NCBI GenBank assembly: GCA_963763215.1
Contig: CAVXNX010000002.1
Location: 62,001 to 126,000 of the forward strand
Length of the DNA stretch: 64,000 nucleotides
Reading direction: 5' to 3'
Source: DASQZK01 sp963763215
Lineage (GTDB): Bacteria; Bacteroidota; Bacteroidia; Bacteroidales; GCA-2748055
Shown here: one piece after another, positions 1-9,491 of the stretch
Layout: each line of letters starts with the position of its first letter
How positions within the stretch are numbered: position 1 is the first letter of the stretch
Made by a program: the position numbers and the translations under genes
Notes under the pieces: generated by a model
What the model saw: only the letters and a program-made list of their open reading frames with translations
The model's database searches: none
What the model was told of the DNA's origin: nothing

Positions 1-20
1 TTTTTGGTTTTTTCTTTCCT

Positions 21-215
21 TACCGATCACCGATCACCGATCACCGAATACCGGCTACCGCTTACCGAATACTATCTGCTTCCCCTGCATTGAACAACCC
101 TGAGGACGGACAGGTCGCGACCTGTCCCTACGGGTGCCACCGATTATCGATTACCGATTACCGATTACCGATTACCGACTACCTCCTACCTCCCCCCTCC
201 TACCTCCCCCCCCTC
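21..215. repeat. heptamer tandem arrays (YACCGAT) on both sides of a palindrome
   Basis: Positions 21-71 repeat a 7-base unit of the form CACCGAT/TACCGAT. Positions 138-179 repeat TACCGAT at least five times in the same orientation, and the array decays into TACCTCC-type units up to the end of the response-regulator gene at 216. A perfect palindrome lies between the two halves. No open frame with recognisable content covers it. It looks like a non-coding simple-repeat element in the intergenic space downstream of a gene. Confidence 0.75.
108..127. repeat. perfect 20-bp palindrome
   Basis: The left arm GGACAGGTCG (108-117) is the exact reverse complement of the right arm CGACCTGTCC (118-127), with no loop. 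It sits between the two heptamer arrays. It could be a dispersed intergenic repeat or a dimeric protein-binding site. There is no T-run on either side, so an intrinsic terminator is unlikely. Confidence 0.8.
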
Positions 216-1383
216 TCACCGGCTTATCGGCTGCGCAAACTGCTTCACATCTTCGCCCGTGATCGTCTTGTCGCACAGGATGATCAGCCTTTCCAGCACA
301 TTACGGAATTCCCGGATATTGCCGGTCCAGTTGATTTTCTGCAGCTCCTCGATGGCATCGGGGGTGATCTTTTTCAGAGGGGTGCCGTATTCGCGTGCAG
401 ATGATCTCGTTGAAATAGGCGGCCAGCTCGGGAATGTCCTCTTTCCGTTCGTTGAGTGAGGGAACATGGATGAGAATGACGCTCAGGCGGTGGTAGAGGT
501 CCTCCCGGAAGGTATTCTTTTCGATCTCAACTTTCATGTTTTTGTTGGTTGCAGCGATGATCCTGACATTCACATTGATGTCCTTATCGCTGCCCACGCG
601 GGTGATCTTGTTCTCCTGAAGGGCCCGCAGAACCTTCGCCTGGGCCGAAAGGCTCATGTCGCCGATCTCGTCGAGGAACAGCGTACCGCCATCGGCCTGT
701 TCAAATTTCCCTTTCCGTTGTTTGATGGCCGAAGTGAAGGCGCCTTTCTCATGCCCAAAGAGTTCACTTTCGATGAGTTCCGAAGGGATGGCGGCACAGT
801 TCACTTCAATGAACGGGTTACCCGCCCGTTCCGATTTTTCGTGGAGAGCTCTGGCGACCAGTTCTTTCCCGGTACCGTTATCGCCGGTGATCAGCACCCG
901 GGCATCGGTGGGCGCCACCCTGTCGATCATCTCCTTGACTTTTTTCATCGCCGGTGAATCGCCCACCATTTCGAAGGTGCGGCTCACCCTTTTCTTCAGA
1001 ACGCGCGTTTCCGTGATGAGATCGGATTTGTCGACGGCATTGCGGATGGTGATCAGGAGACGGTTGAGATCGAGGGGTTTTTCAATGAAATCATAGGCGC
1101 CTTTTTTAATGGCCTGCACGGCGGTATCGATGTTGCCATGCCCCGAGATCATGATGACCTGGGCATCGGAGGGTTTCTCCATGATCTTTTCCAGGACCTC
1201 CATGCCATCCATCTCCGGCATCTTGATGTCGCAAAGAATGATATCGAAACTGTCGGCGGCGAATTTTTCAAGACCTTCCGGTCCGCTCGATGCCAGTTCC
1301 ACTTCGTGCTTTTCGTATTCCAGGATCTCCTGCAACGTGCTTCTTATGCTTCTTTCATCATCTATGACCAGGATCTTTGCCAT
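216..1383 (-). CDS. sigma-54-dependent response regulator (NtrC/AtoC type) without a visible DNA-binding domain
   Basis: Starts MAKILVIDDERSIRS. An N-terminal receiver domain has Asp52 in CDIKMPEMDG as phospho-acceptor and K in the EKPLDL motif. It is followed by an AAA+ sigma-54 interaction domain with Walker A GDNGTGKE, the loop GAFTSA (canonical GAFTGA), Walker B GGTLFLDE and the R-finger region FREDLYHR. The frame is broken near 395-400 by one extra base. The downstream frame continues with the AAA+ lid (NWTGNIREFRNVLERL) and stops at 216, giving about 388 residues. No Fis-type helix-turn-helix follows the lid, so the protein may activate RNA polymerase without specific DNA binding or through a partner. 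The cognate kinase is not adjacent; the next gene upstream is a Ppx/GppA phosphatase 12 bp away. Confidence 0.9.
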
Positions 1384-1395
1384 CGACAGTTGGTT

Positions 1396-2323
1396 TTATA
1401 TGTTGAGAATTTCAGCAACCACGCCCTCTTTGAGAGCAAAATCCGATTGGATGATCTTCCGGATGCCGCATTTACGAATGGTAAAATTAACAAAAATTGT
1501 GGCCAGAACAATCATATCCACCCTGACGGGTTCCATGCCTTCCATTTTCATCCGTTCGTCGGCCGTGGAACGGATCAGACGTTCATGCAGTTCGGAATAA
1601 TCGTCGATCCGGATCTCGCGGGCATGATCCCCGTTGAGTTGGTAGCGGCCGGGGATCTGGTATGCCAGCAGGGTGGAAAAGGTCTCGAATGACCCTGAAG
1701 CGCCCACGAGTTCCTCAGGATGGAACTCTTCGGCGGCTTTGAAAAGCGGTTGGAGATTTTCGTCCAGGTAGTCCTCGATCCTGGCGATTTCCTCACCGGT
1801 GATGGGATCGGACGGTTCAAATTTTTCCAGGAGCCTTGCCATCCCGAGATCGAAGCTGTATTTCCAGTAAATTTTCTGGTCGTCGGCAATGATGAATTCA
1901 TTGCTTCCCCCGCCAATATCGAGGATGAGGACCTTCCGGTCGCTGAGCCTTAAAGACTGCCTGACGCCTTTGTAGATCAGTTCCGCTTCGCGTTCACCGG
2001 GGATGATATTGACATAGAGGTTGAACCGGTGGTCCACTTCCCTGAGAAAATCCGTGCCGTTTCTGGCATCCCGGATGGCGGAAGTGGCATAGGCGTAAAC
2101 TTTTTCGGCCTGGTATGTTTTGATTTTTTCGAAATGGTTCTCGATGGCCGTGATTCCCCTGCCGAAAGGCTTCCGACGTGATCATGCCGTTGTTTATCCC
2201 TCCCTGTCCCAGTTTCACTCCTTCTTTAGATGAATGAACGATTTTCAGTCCATCTTCTTTTCCTGTTTCGGCAATGAGCAGGTTAAATGTGTTGGTTCCG
2301 AAATCGAGTATGGCAATTCTCAT
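1396..2323 (-). CDS. ppx: Ppx/GppA family phosphatase (exopolyphosphatase / pppGpp phosphohydrolase)
   Basis: Actin-like ATPase-fold phosphatase acting on polyphosphate or guanosine pentaphosphate. The N-terminus MRIAILDFGTNTFNLLIAE holds phosphate-1 loop DFGTNTF, and ILDIGGGSNEFI is the phosphate-2 loop. The ATG at 2321-2323 is chosen because the conserved family N-terminus starts there; an upstream in-frame ATG adds an unconserved stretch. One extra C near 2160 shifts the frame in the coding of AFGRGITAIENHF; correcting it gives about 308 residues, the length of the short single-module class. It lies just upstream of the response regulator on the same strand and may be co-transcribed with it. 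Confidence 0.88.
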
Positions 2324-2403
2324 GATGACATTGAATTGATTGGTGAAAAAGACAGCCGGCCGGGTCATCCCGGGTAGAATCACGGCAGTCAGGAAAGCCG
2401 GGT

Positions 2404-3752
2404 TTAGTTCTTATACATCAGCCATTTGAGAAGTTCGGCATAGTTCACTTTCTTTCCGTACATGAGAATGCCGGTGCGGTAGATCTTTCCTGCCATCCAC
2501 GTCGTTCCGAGAAAGGTCAGGATCAGGATGACGGCAGAGGTCACAATTTCCCATGCAGGCGGGTGAAAGGGTATACGGACCATCATGACGATCGGGGAGG
2601 TGAGCGGAATGAGGCTGAACCAGAAGGCAAGCGGCCCTGCCGGATTCTCGAATGGCATTGATCATGATGAAGATCCCGATGATCAGCGGAACGGTGATCG
2701 GTAGCATGAACTGCTGGGTGTCCGTTTCATTGTCGACCGCCGAACCAACCATGGCAAAGAGGGAGGCATAAACATAAATCCACCGATAAAATAGAACATG
2801 AACATACCGATGATCAGCCCGAAATCCACCGTGCCAAGGGAATTGAAAGTGTCCTGGAAAATCTGTTCATTGTTTTGATTTTCGCTCTGATAGGGTTCTG
2901 CCGACGAGCTCCTGGGGAGACATGATATTCCTCTGCTACTTGTCGGTAGGTGCCTCGGTCAATTGCGGGAAGAAGGCTTTCTGCACGCCGGTCACGATAC
3001 CAAAGGTCAGAATGACCCAAAGGATGAACTGGGTCAGCCCGACAAGGCCAACTCCGACGATCTTGCCCATCATGAGCTGGAATGGCCTGACGGAAGAGAT
3101 GATCACTTCGACGATCCGGCTGGTCTTTTCTTCGATGACCCCGCGCATGACCATGGCACCGAACAGGAAGATGAAAAAGTAAATGAGCATGCCCCCTGCA
3201 TAACCAATGCCCATGGCCAGCCCGGCATGACTTTCTTTTTCACCACCCTCCTCGGTGAGCGTAATATTCCGGAGATTGACCTTGGTGGCCACCGATTTGA
3301 GGATGGCGTCCAGGTTTTCGATGTGATGGGCTTTCAGCTTTTCTCTCTCCAGCTCCTTGTCGAGGGCATTGGCGATATACATCCGCGTCGACATGCTGGG
3401 TTGCTTGTCGGAATAGAGGATGCTGGTGTTTGATGCCAGGATGTTACCGGGGATGTAGAGAATGGCGTAGTAGCCGCTGTTGGCCAGGTTGTTCTTCAAT
3501 GAATCCATCTCCGTGCCGGGGATGTAAGTGAATCTGACATACTCCGACTCGCGGAAGATTGTTCAGGAAAATGGTGGAACTGTCGACCACGGCAATGTTT
3601 CGTTCATCTTTTTCCTGCATGGTGGCCAGATAGGTCGGGACGATGAGGAAGGCGGCAAAGAGGACGGGACCGAGGATGGTCATGACGATAAATGATCTCT
3701 TGCGGACCCTGGCGAGGTACTCGCGCTGGATGATCAGGAATATTTTATTCAT
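2404..3752 (-). CDS. ABC-2 type transporter permease (NatB-like), frame broken
   Basis: The N-terminus MNKIFLIIQREYLARVRKRS followed by one hydrophobic helix (IVMTILGPVLFAAFLIV) is typical of NatB/ABC-2 permeases. A large extracytoplasmic domain follows, then membrane helices in GGMLIYFFIFLFGAMVMRG, the motif EEKTSRIVEVIISSVRP that marks this family, and further helices to the C-terminus at 2404 (GKIYRTGILMYGKK). The reading frame is interrupted near 3555, 2930 and 2660-2760; the pieces together make a normal protein of about 445 residues. It overlaps the stop of the ATPase gene by 4 bp (3749-3752), so the two are translationally coupled. Export of Na+ or a small molecule is a family guess. 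Confidence 0.85.
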
Positions 3753-4684
3753 AGGGCGGATTCTTTGGCGTTGGTTTCCTCAACAACCCGGATAAAGATG
3801 TCATTCATCCCGGGAATGACTTCATTGAACGACTGGATTTCAATATGCGGAAGAAGGCTGCTGATCAGGACATTGTTCTCGGGCAGCTTCCCGGATTGGA
3901 TCCGGGCGGAGTGAAGGTCATGGTTCATTTTTTCACTCACGATCCCGAAGGAAGGGGGAAGGACGGCCCGCATTTTCGCGGGATCGCCGAAATAGGAAAT
4001 TTCGTAGGTATTTGTTCTGAAGGATTTCCGAAGTTCTTCGATCTGCCCTTCCAGGATCACTTTCGATTTGTTGATCAGCGAGATGTGATCGCACAGTTCT
4101 TCAACCGAATCCATGTTATGGGTGGAAAAGATGATGGTCGCCCCGTTCTCCCGCATCGCCAGGATCTCCCGTTTCAGGAGATTGGCATTGATGGGGTCGA
4201 AACCGCTGAAAGGTTCATCGAAAATCAGGAGTTTGGGCTCATGGATCACCGTGGTGATGAACTGGATCTTTTGCTGCATGCCCTTCGAAAGTTCTTCGAC
4301 CTTCTTGTTCCACCAGCCGGTGATCTCGAATTTTTCGAACCAGTATTTCAGCTTCCGCATGGCATCGGGCCGTGACATGCCTTTCAGCCGGGCAAGATAA
4401 AGGGCCTGTTCACCGACTTTCATTTTTTTATAAAGACCTCTTTCTTCGGGCAGGTAACCGATATTGGCCACATCGGCGGCCACCAGCGGTCTGCCCTGGA
4501 GACTGATCTCCCCGCTGTCGGGGGCTGTGATCTGGTTAATAATCCGGATGAGGGTTGTTTTCCCGGCGCCGTTGGGTCCCAGCAAACCGAAAATCGAATT
4601 TTCCGGGACATTTATCGAAACATGATCAAGGGCCAGGTGGTTGGAAAATTGCTTGACGATTTGACTCGCGTTCAGGAATTCCAT
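3749..4684 (-). CDS. ABC transporter ATP-binding protein (NatA/CcmA-like)
   Basis: Intact 311-residue ATPase. Walker A GPNGAGKTT at residues 36-44, signature LSKGM at 132-136, Walker B LLIFDEP at 152-158, and the H-loop in FSTHNMDSVEELCD. The extra C-terminal domain of about 80 residues after the ATPase core matches the DUF4162-type tail of NatA relatives. It partners the ABC-2 permease encoded immediately downstream with overlapping ends, forming an exporter in the inner membrane. The substrate cannot be read from the sequence. Confidence 0.93.
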   Translation of the reverse strand: MEFLNASQIVKQFSNHLALDHVSINVPENSIFGLLGPNGAGKTTLIRIINQITAPDSGEISLQGRPLVAADVANIGYLPEERGLYKKMKVGEQALYLARLKGMSRPDAMRKLKYWFEKFEITGWWNKKVEELSKGMQQKIQFITTVIHEPKLLIFDEPFSGFDPINANLLKREILAMRENGATIIFSTHNMDSVEELCDHISLINKSKVILEGQIEELRKSFRTNTYEISYFGDPAKMRAVLPPSFGIVSEKMNHDLHSARIQSGKLPENNVLISSLLPHIEIQSFNEVIPGMNDIFIRVVEETNAKESAL

Positions 4685-4698
4685 TTTTCAGAGGTATG

Positions 4699-5851
4699 TT
4701 ATTCAAAGAAGTTCTTCATCCGTTCGAAGAAACTCTTCTCATTTTTGTCGGGATTGGGAATAAAATTAGGTGATTCCCTGAGTTTTTCAAAGACCTTGGT
4801 CTTCATCTTTATTAACTTCTTTCGGGAACCATACATTAATGGAAACCAGCAGGTCTCCTTTCCCGTACCCATTGACATCCGGAATTCCTTTTCCTCTGAG
4901 CCTCAGGATTTTGCCCGGCTGTGTTCCCTGGATCGATACGGATTTTGACCTTGCTTTCGATGGTTGGGATCTCAACGGTTGTGCCGAGAAGGGCATCGGG
5001 CATGCTCAGGTAAAGGTTGTAGAGCAGGTCGTTGCCGTCCCGGATGAGGTCGGGATGCTTTTCTTCCGTGATCACCACGAGGAGATCGCCGTTGATTCCG
5101 CCACGCCGGGCGGCATTTCCTTTCCCGGTCACTTTAAGTTGCATCCCCTCTGAAACGCCTGCCGGGATGTTGAAGGAGATGGTTTCTTCCGAGGGAAGGA
5201 TGCCTTCCCCGTAGCAGGTGTTACACTTCTGGGAGATGATTTTACCTTCCCCGCCGCATTGCGGACAGGTGGAGGTGGTCTGCATCTGTCCGAGGAACGT
5301 ATTGGTTACCCGGGTGACATGGCCGGCACCCCGGCAGGTGGAGCATGTTTCGTAGGCGGTACCGTCTTTGGCACCGGTTCCGTTGCAGTCGTCGCAACTA
5401 CGTATTTTTTGACTTTGACTTTTTTCTCGGCACCATTGGCAACCTCATGGAGATTGAGCTTTACCTTGATGCGAAGGTCGGAACCGCGGTTTGTCCTCCG
5501 CCCCGTTCTCCGTGCCGCTTCTTCCGAAACCCGCCAAATCCGAAATCACCGAATATATCCCCGAAACTTTCGAAGATATCCTCCATGCTCATGCCTCCGG
5601 CATGGTAGCCATTGGATCGCGCCTCCCTGGAAGGCGGCATGGCCGAACTGGTCATACCTTGATCTTTTCTGAGGGTCGGACAGGATCTCATACGCCTCGG
5701 CAGCTTCCTTGAACTTGTCCTCGGCGGTATGGTCATCCGGGTTCTTATCCGGGTGATATTTCAGAGCCATCTTCCGGTATGCCTTCTTGATCTCCTCCTG
5801 CGTGGCTCCTTTCGAAACTTCCAGTACCTCGTAATAATCTCTTTTTGTCAT
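4699..5851 (-). CDS. dnaJ: chaperone DnaJ (Hsp40), frame broken
   Basis: Co-chaperone that stimulates DnaK ATPase. The J domain starts MTKRDYYEVLEVSKGA with HPD at residues 33-35. A Gly-rich linker is followed by four zinc-binding repeats: CDDCNGTG, CSTCRGAG, CPQCGGEG and CNTCYGEG. The substrate-binding C-terminal domains follow (IPAGVSEGMQLKVTGKG), ending FFERMKNFFE at 4699. Frame changes near 5620, 5330-5500, 4930 and 4800 split the gene into several open frames that align end to end with one DnaJ. It sits 6 bp downstream of grpE on the same strand, the usual heat-shock pairing. Confidence 0.93.
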
Positions 5852-5857
5852 TGGTTT

Positions 5858-6455
5858 TTATTCCCCTATTATAACTTTTGCATACCTGACAACTTTGTCA
5901 TTGAGCAGGTATCCTTTCTCAATCACATCCACAACTTTGCCCTTCTTGGTCTCTTCCTGCACCGGGATCTTCGTCACGGCTTCGTGCATATCGGTGTCGA
6001 ATTCATCGTTGAGGGAATCCATTTCCCGGATGCCGTGCTGCGTGAGGAAATCTTTGAATTTATTGTAATATGAGATAAATGCCGGCGCGGATGGCTTGAT
6101 ATCCGTTGCTTCTTCCATCGAACCCATGGCCCTTTCAAAATCGTCCATCACCGGGAGGATTTTGATCAGGACATCTTCATTGGCCGACTTCAGAAGTTCC
6201 ATCTTTTCTTTCAACGTTCTCTTCCTGTAATTATCAAATTCAGCCGATAAACGCAGGTATTTATCCTGAACTTCCATCAGTCGCTGTTCACAGTCATCCT
6301 TTGTCTGCTCCGGTTTCTCCGGTTTCCTTTTCCGGTCCCTTCACCTCCTGCTCTTCCTTAAGCTCTTCTTTTTGAACTGCTTTGGGATCCTTCATTTCCT
6401 TTTCCTTGTTCATATCTTTCACTTCATTCACTTTACTGGATGATTTTTTTGCCAT
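5858..6455 (-). CDS. grpE: nucleotide exchange factor GrpE
   Basis: Releases ADP from DnaK. Acidic/lysine-rich N-terminus from MAKKSSSKVNEVKDMNKEKE, then the long coiled coil around KYLRLSAEFDNYRKRTLKEK, and the beta-wing ending GYLLNDKVVRYAKVIIGE. One extra base near 6290 breaks the frame between the tail and the coiled coil; without it the protein is about 198 residues. The start at 6453-6455 is the first Met of the lysine-rich leader. Upstream of dnaJ in the same operon. No Bacteroidota -7 box was seen directly before it. Confidence 0.9.
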
Positions 6456-6614
6456 ATTCATGTGGATTAGGTTTCAATGAGATGCCTGCTGATCCACAAA
6501 TTTTCTGCCAAGACACCAACTGGCGACAATTTGGCATGAAATATCCGTCCGTACCTCTTTTTTGGCAGTACGGCCAGGATCCAGACAGCTCACCGGTCGG
6601 GGTAATGTTGGGGC

Positions 6615-7193
6615 TTAATCTTCCATCTGGCTGAAGCTGTGCGGCCAGACTTTCACCTCTCAGACCCTTGGCGACGATGATGCCATTGCCGTCGATCAGG
6701 TAATTCATCGGGATGCCTGTCACCTGGTACATCGCTGCTGGAACCGATTCCCAGTATTTCAGATCGCTGACATGATTCCTCCAGGAAGATGGTCACTCTC
6801 AATGGCGCTGACCCAGTTATTCTTCTCGGCATCGAGCGATACACTGTAAATGGTAAAGCCGTCGCCATTTTTGAAATGCTTGTCTTTGAAGGTCTGGTAT
6901 GTTTTGACCAGGTTGGGATTTTCATGCCGGCAGGGAGGGCACCACGATGCCCAGAAATCGATGAGAACCACTTTGCCCCTGAGCGAGGATAACTTGATGA
7001 TTTCCCCGTCGGGGGAAGGATATTCCAGTTCCGGTGCACGATTTCCGATGTTCAGCCCGACTTTCGCCTCAGTCTTTGTTGTTTGGGTTTGGGGAGCGGA
7101 CTTTTTGTCTGAAGATGTGTTGCTCCTGTTTCCCGAGCAGGCTGCGATGGCGACGATCCCGGCCACCAGAACGATAAAGATCTTCTTCTTCAT
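6615..7193 (-). CDS. TlpA/ResA-like thiol-disulfide oxidoreductase lipoprotein
   Basis: Envelope thioredoxin. The N-terminus MKKKIFIVLVAGIVAIAACSG is a lipoprotein signal with lipobox IAAC. The thioredoxin fold has the active site WASWCPPCR and later the cis-Pro motif TGIPMNYLID. Frames are broken near 6765 and again near 6635; the second break makes the C-terminus uncertain. A stop at 6615-6617 in the frame ending SQMED gives about 190 residues, normal for the family. The alternative frame runs on to 6433, into grpE, with no recognisable sequence. It probably reduces or maintains thiols of exported proteins. Confidence 0.8.
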
Positions 7194-7232
7194 TTTACTT
7201 CAATTAGGTTTATCTAGATATGTAAATTTATG

Positions 7233-7240
7233 CAAAGATA
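7233..7240 (-). promoter_or_regulatory. -7 box for the TlpA-like gene
   Basis: On the minus strand this reads TATCTTTG, an exact match to the Bacteroidota consensus TAnnTTTG, 40 bp before the ATG of the TlpA-like gene and inside the gap after murA. No good TTG lies at the -33 distance, so the promoter may be weak. Confidence 0.5.
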
Positions 7241-7263
7241 AATAAAAATTTTTTTATTGTGGA

Positions 7264-8576
7264 TTAAAGTCGTTCAATGGAGGCGCCGATGGCATTCAGA
7301 CGACGGTCGATATCTTGGTATCCCCGGTCGATCTGTTCGATATTATGGATCGTGCTCACGCCCGTCGGCCGACATGGCGGCGATAAGCAGGGCAACTCCT
7401 GCGCGGATATCGGGGGAAGTCATGGTGGTGGCGCGCAGCCGGATTTTCTTATCCTGCCCGATCACGGTTGCGCGATGCGGATCGCAGAGGATGATCTGGG
7501 CGCCCATGTCGATCAGCTTATCGACGAAGAACAGGCGGCTTTCGAACATTTTCTGATGGATGAGAACACTGCCCTTGGCCTGGGTGGCGACCACGAGCAT
7601 CACGCTCAGCAGGTCGGGGGTGAGGCCCGGCCAGGGAGCATCGGCAATGGTCATGATGGCGCCGTCGATGAAGGTTTCAATCTCGTAATGATCCTGTGCC
7701 GGGATATGGATCGTCATCGTTTTTCACTTCGATGCGGATACCCAGTCTCCGGAAGGATTCCGGAATGATGCCGAGGTGGGGGTAACCGACATTCTGCATG
7801 GTGATATCGGAGCCGGTCATGGCGGCCAGCCCGATAAAACTTCCGACCTCGATCATATCGGGGAGTATGGTGTGATCGGTGCCTTTCAGCGAAGTCACTC
7901 CTTCGATGGTGAGAAGGTTGGATCCGATGCCGGAAATTTTTGCCCCCATCCGGTTGAGCATGAGGCAAAGCTGCTGGACGTAAGGTTCACAGGCGGCATT
8001 GTAGATGGTGGTGATCCCTTCCGCGAGCACGGCTGCCATGATGATATTGGCGGTACCCGTGACGGAGGCTTCATCGAGAAGCATATAGGCGCCCCGGAGT
8101 TTGCGGGCATTGACGTGATAATGGTACCTGCGTTTATCGAAGGTGAACTTTGCTCCCAGGTTCTGGAAACCGGTGAAATGGGTATCGAGCCGCCGGCGCC
8201 CGATCTTGTCGCCACCGGGACGGGGGATGAAAGCTTCCCCGAATCTTCCGAGAAGGGGGCCGACGATCATGCACCGATCCCCGCAGGGCAGCGCTCTTAT
8301 CCCTGAAATTCGTCGCGTCTGGAGGTAGGACGATATTGATGTTGGCAGCCGTGAGCGCATAGCGGTTTTCCGACATCCCGGGTGATCCGCACGCCCATGT
8401 CGCTGCAGGAGCTCAATAAGCTTGTTGACATCACTGATGTCGGGAATATTGCTGACCGTTACTGTTTCAGGGGTGAGAAGGCAGGCACACAGGATCTGGA
8501 GAGCCTCATTTTTGGCTCCCTGGGGTATGATTTCGCCTTTCAGGCGGTGGCCACCTTCGATGCGGAAACTGCTCAT
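7264..8576 (-). CDS. murA: UDP-N-acetylglucosamine 1-carboxyvinyltransferase MurA, Asp-type active site
   Basis: First committed step of peptidoglycan synthesis: transfers enolpyruvyl from PEP to UDP-GlcNAc in the cytoplasm. The N-terminus is FRIEGGHRLKGEIIPQGAKNEAL with the catalytic Lys-Asn of GAKNE. The active-site loop reads PRPGGDKIGRRRLDTH, so the usual catalytic/fosfomycin-target Cys is Asp. DEASVTGTANIIMAA and the C-terminal YQDIDRRLNAIGASIERL complete the fold. Frame changes near 8400, 8310, 7715 and 7365 split it; merged length is about 435 residues, normal for MurA. It lies downstream of DUF4290 in one probable operon. Confidence 0.95.
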
Positions 8577-8630
8577 AGAAAGCTGAACGCGAGTTATTTG
8601 GATTTTCTCTGCGGCCTTTTTTTCCGATTT

Positions 8631-9205
8631 TTATTCAGATATCTCCCTGGTTTCCAGCAGCTTGATCACATCATCGGTATTCTCGATCCTGCCCGCCCGA
8701 GAGTTCCTTCAGATCGCTGAAGATCTGCTGGTCATCAACAGCTTCACGGTTCCAGGTGAGATATGATTTTTTCATGTGGTTGGCCAGGACGGCGATAAGT
8801 TGTTCCTTTTCTTCCCCTTCTTCCATCTCCAGGGCTTTTTTGAGCATCATCTCGAGGGAATGGCCGTAATGTTTGTATTTGATCCTGTTCTGGTTATAGG
8901 GAATACGGTTGGGTTTCTCGGTGAGTTTTGAAGGCTCGGGTTTTTCATAGGGCGAATCGATATCCAGTTTGAAATCGGAAATGATGAAGAGATGATCCCA
9001 TAGTTTATGTTTGAAATCCCCCTGTTCGCGCAGATGAGGATTCAGGTTTCCCATGATGCCGATGATGGTCCGGGCGGCACGTGTTGCGTTCTTCGCGGTC
9101 TTCGAGCGTGCAGATGTGATCGACCATTTTCTGGACATTCCTGCCGTATTCGGGAAGATAAAGTCTTTTCCGGCTGGTATTATAATCGTAATCCATGTTT
9201 TCCAT
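8631..9205 (-). CDS. DUF4290 family protein
   Basis: Conserved Bacteroidota protein of unknown function that is often beside murA. Recognised by RKRLYLPEYGRNVQKMVDHI, a central TIIGIMGNLNPHLRE and FKHKLWDHLFIISDFKLDID. Two extra bases (near 9070 and 8692) break the frame; the corrected C-terminus ends ETREISE at 8631, for about 190 residues. The start is placed at 9205 (MENMDYDYN) or 9196 (MDYDYN). The longer ATG at 9217 overlaps the predicted -7 box and cannot be used. It is probably the first gene of the murA operon. Confidence 0.85.
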
Positions 9206-9214
9206 CTTTTTTTG

Positions 9215-9246
9215 CAAAGGTAACTGAAATTAATGGGGTTAGCAAA
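9215..9246 (-). promoter_or_regulatory. promoter of the DUF4290-murA operon
   Basis: Minus strand: TTTG (9243-9246), a 20-bp spacer, then TACCTTTG (9215-9222), matching the Bacteroidota housekeeping promoter. Transcription would start about 9207, leaving a very short or absent leader before DUF4290. The rest of the 9223-9491 gap shows nothing else. Confidence 0.7.
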
Positions 9247-9491
9247 CTAAATATAACGGAGCAAATATTCGACTATAATTTTACCCTCATCCGGCAGGAC
9301 AACCATTTCGCACCGGCTGGCGGGAAAAAAGTTGACCTTCCTTATGTTTAAAGACTGGATCAACAGGTAAACATTTGAATCAGGACCGGGTCTCGAAACA
9401 ACTAAATGCTCATTAGATCATTTTGTAACAAACTAGGGGCGAAACACAGGGAAGCGGGCATCTCAAACACTGGAAAACCCGAAAAATTCTC

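Noticed and set aside
138..180. CRISPR array in the heptamer repeats
   Set aside because: Repeats are 7 bp and contiguous, with no unique spacers, and there are no cas genes.
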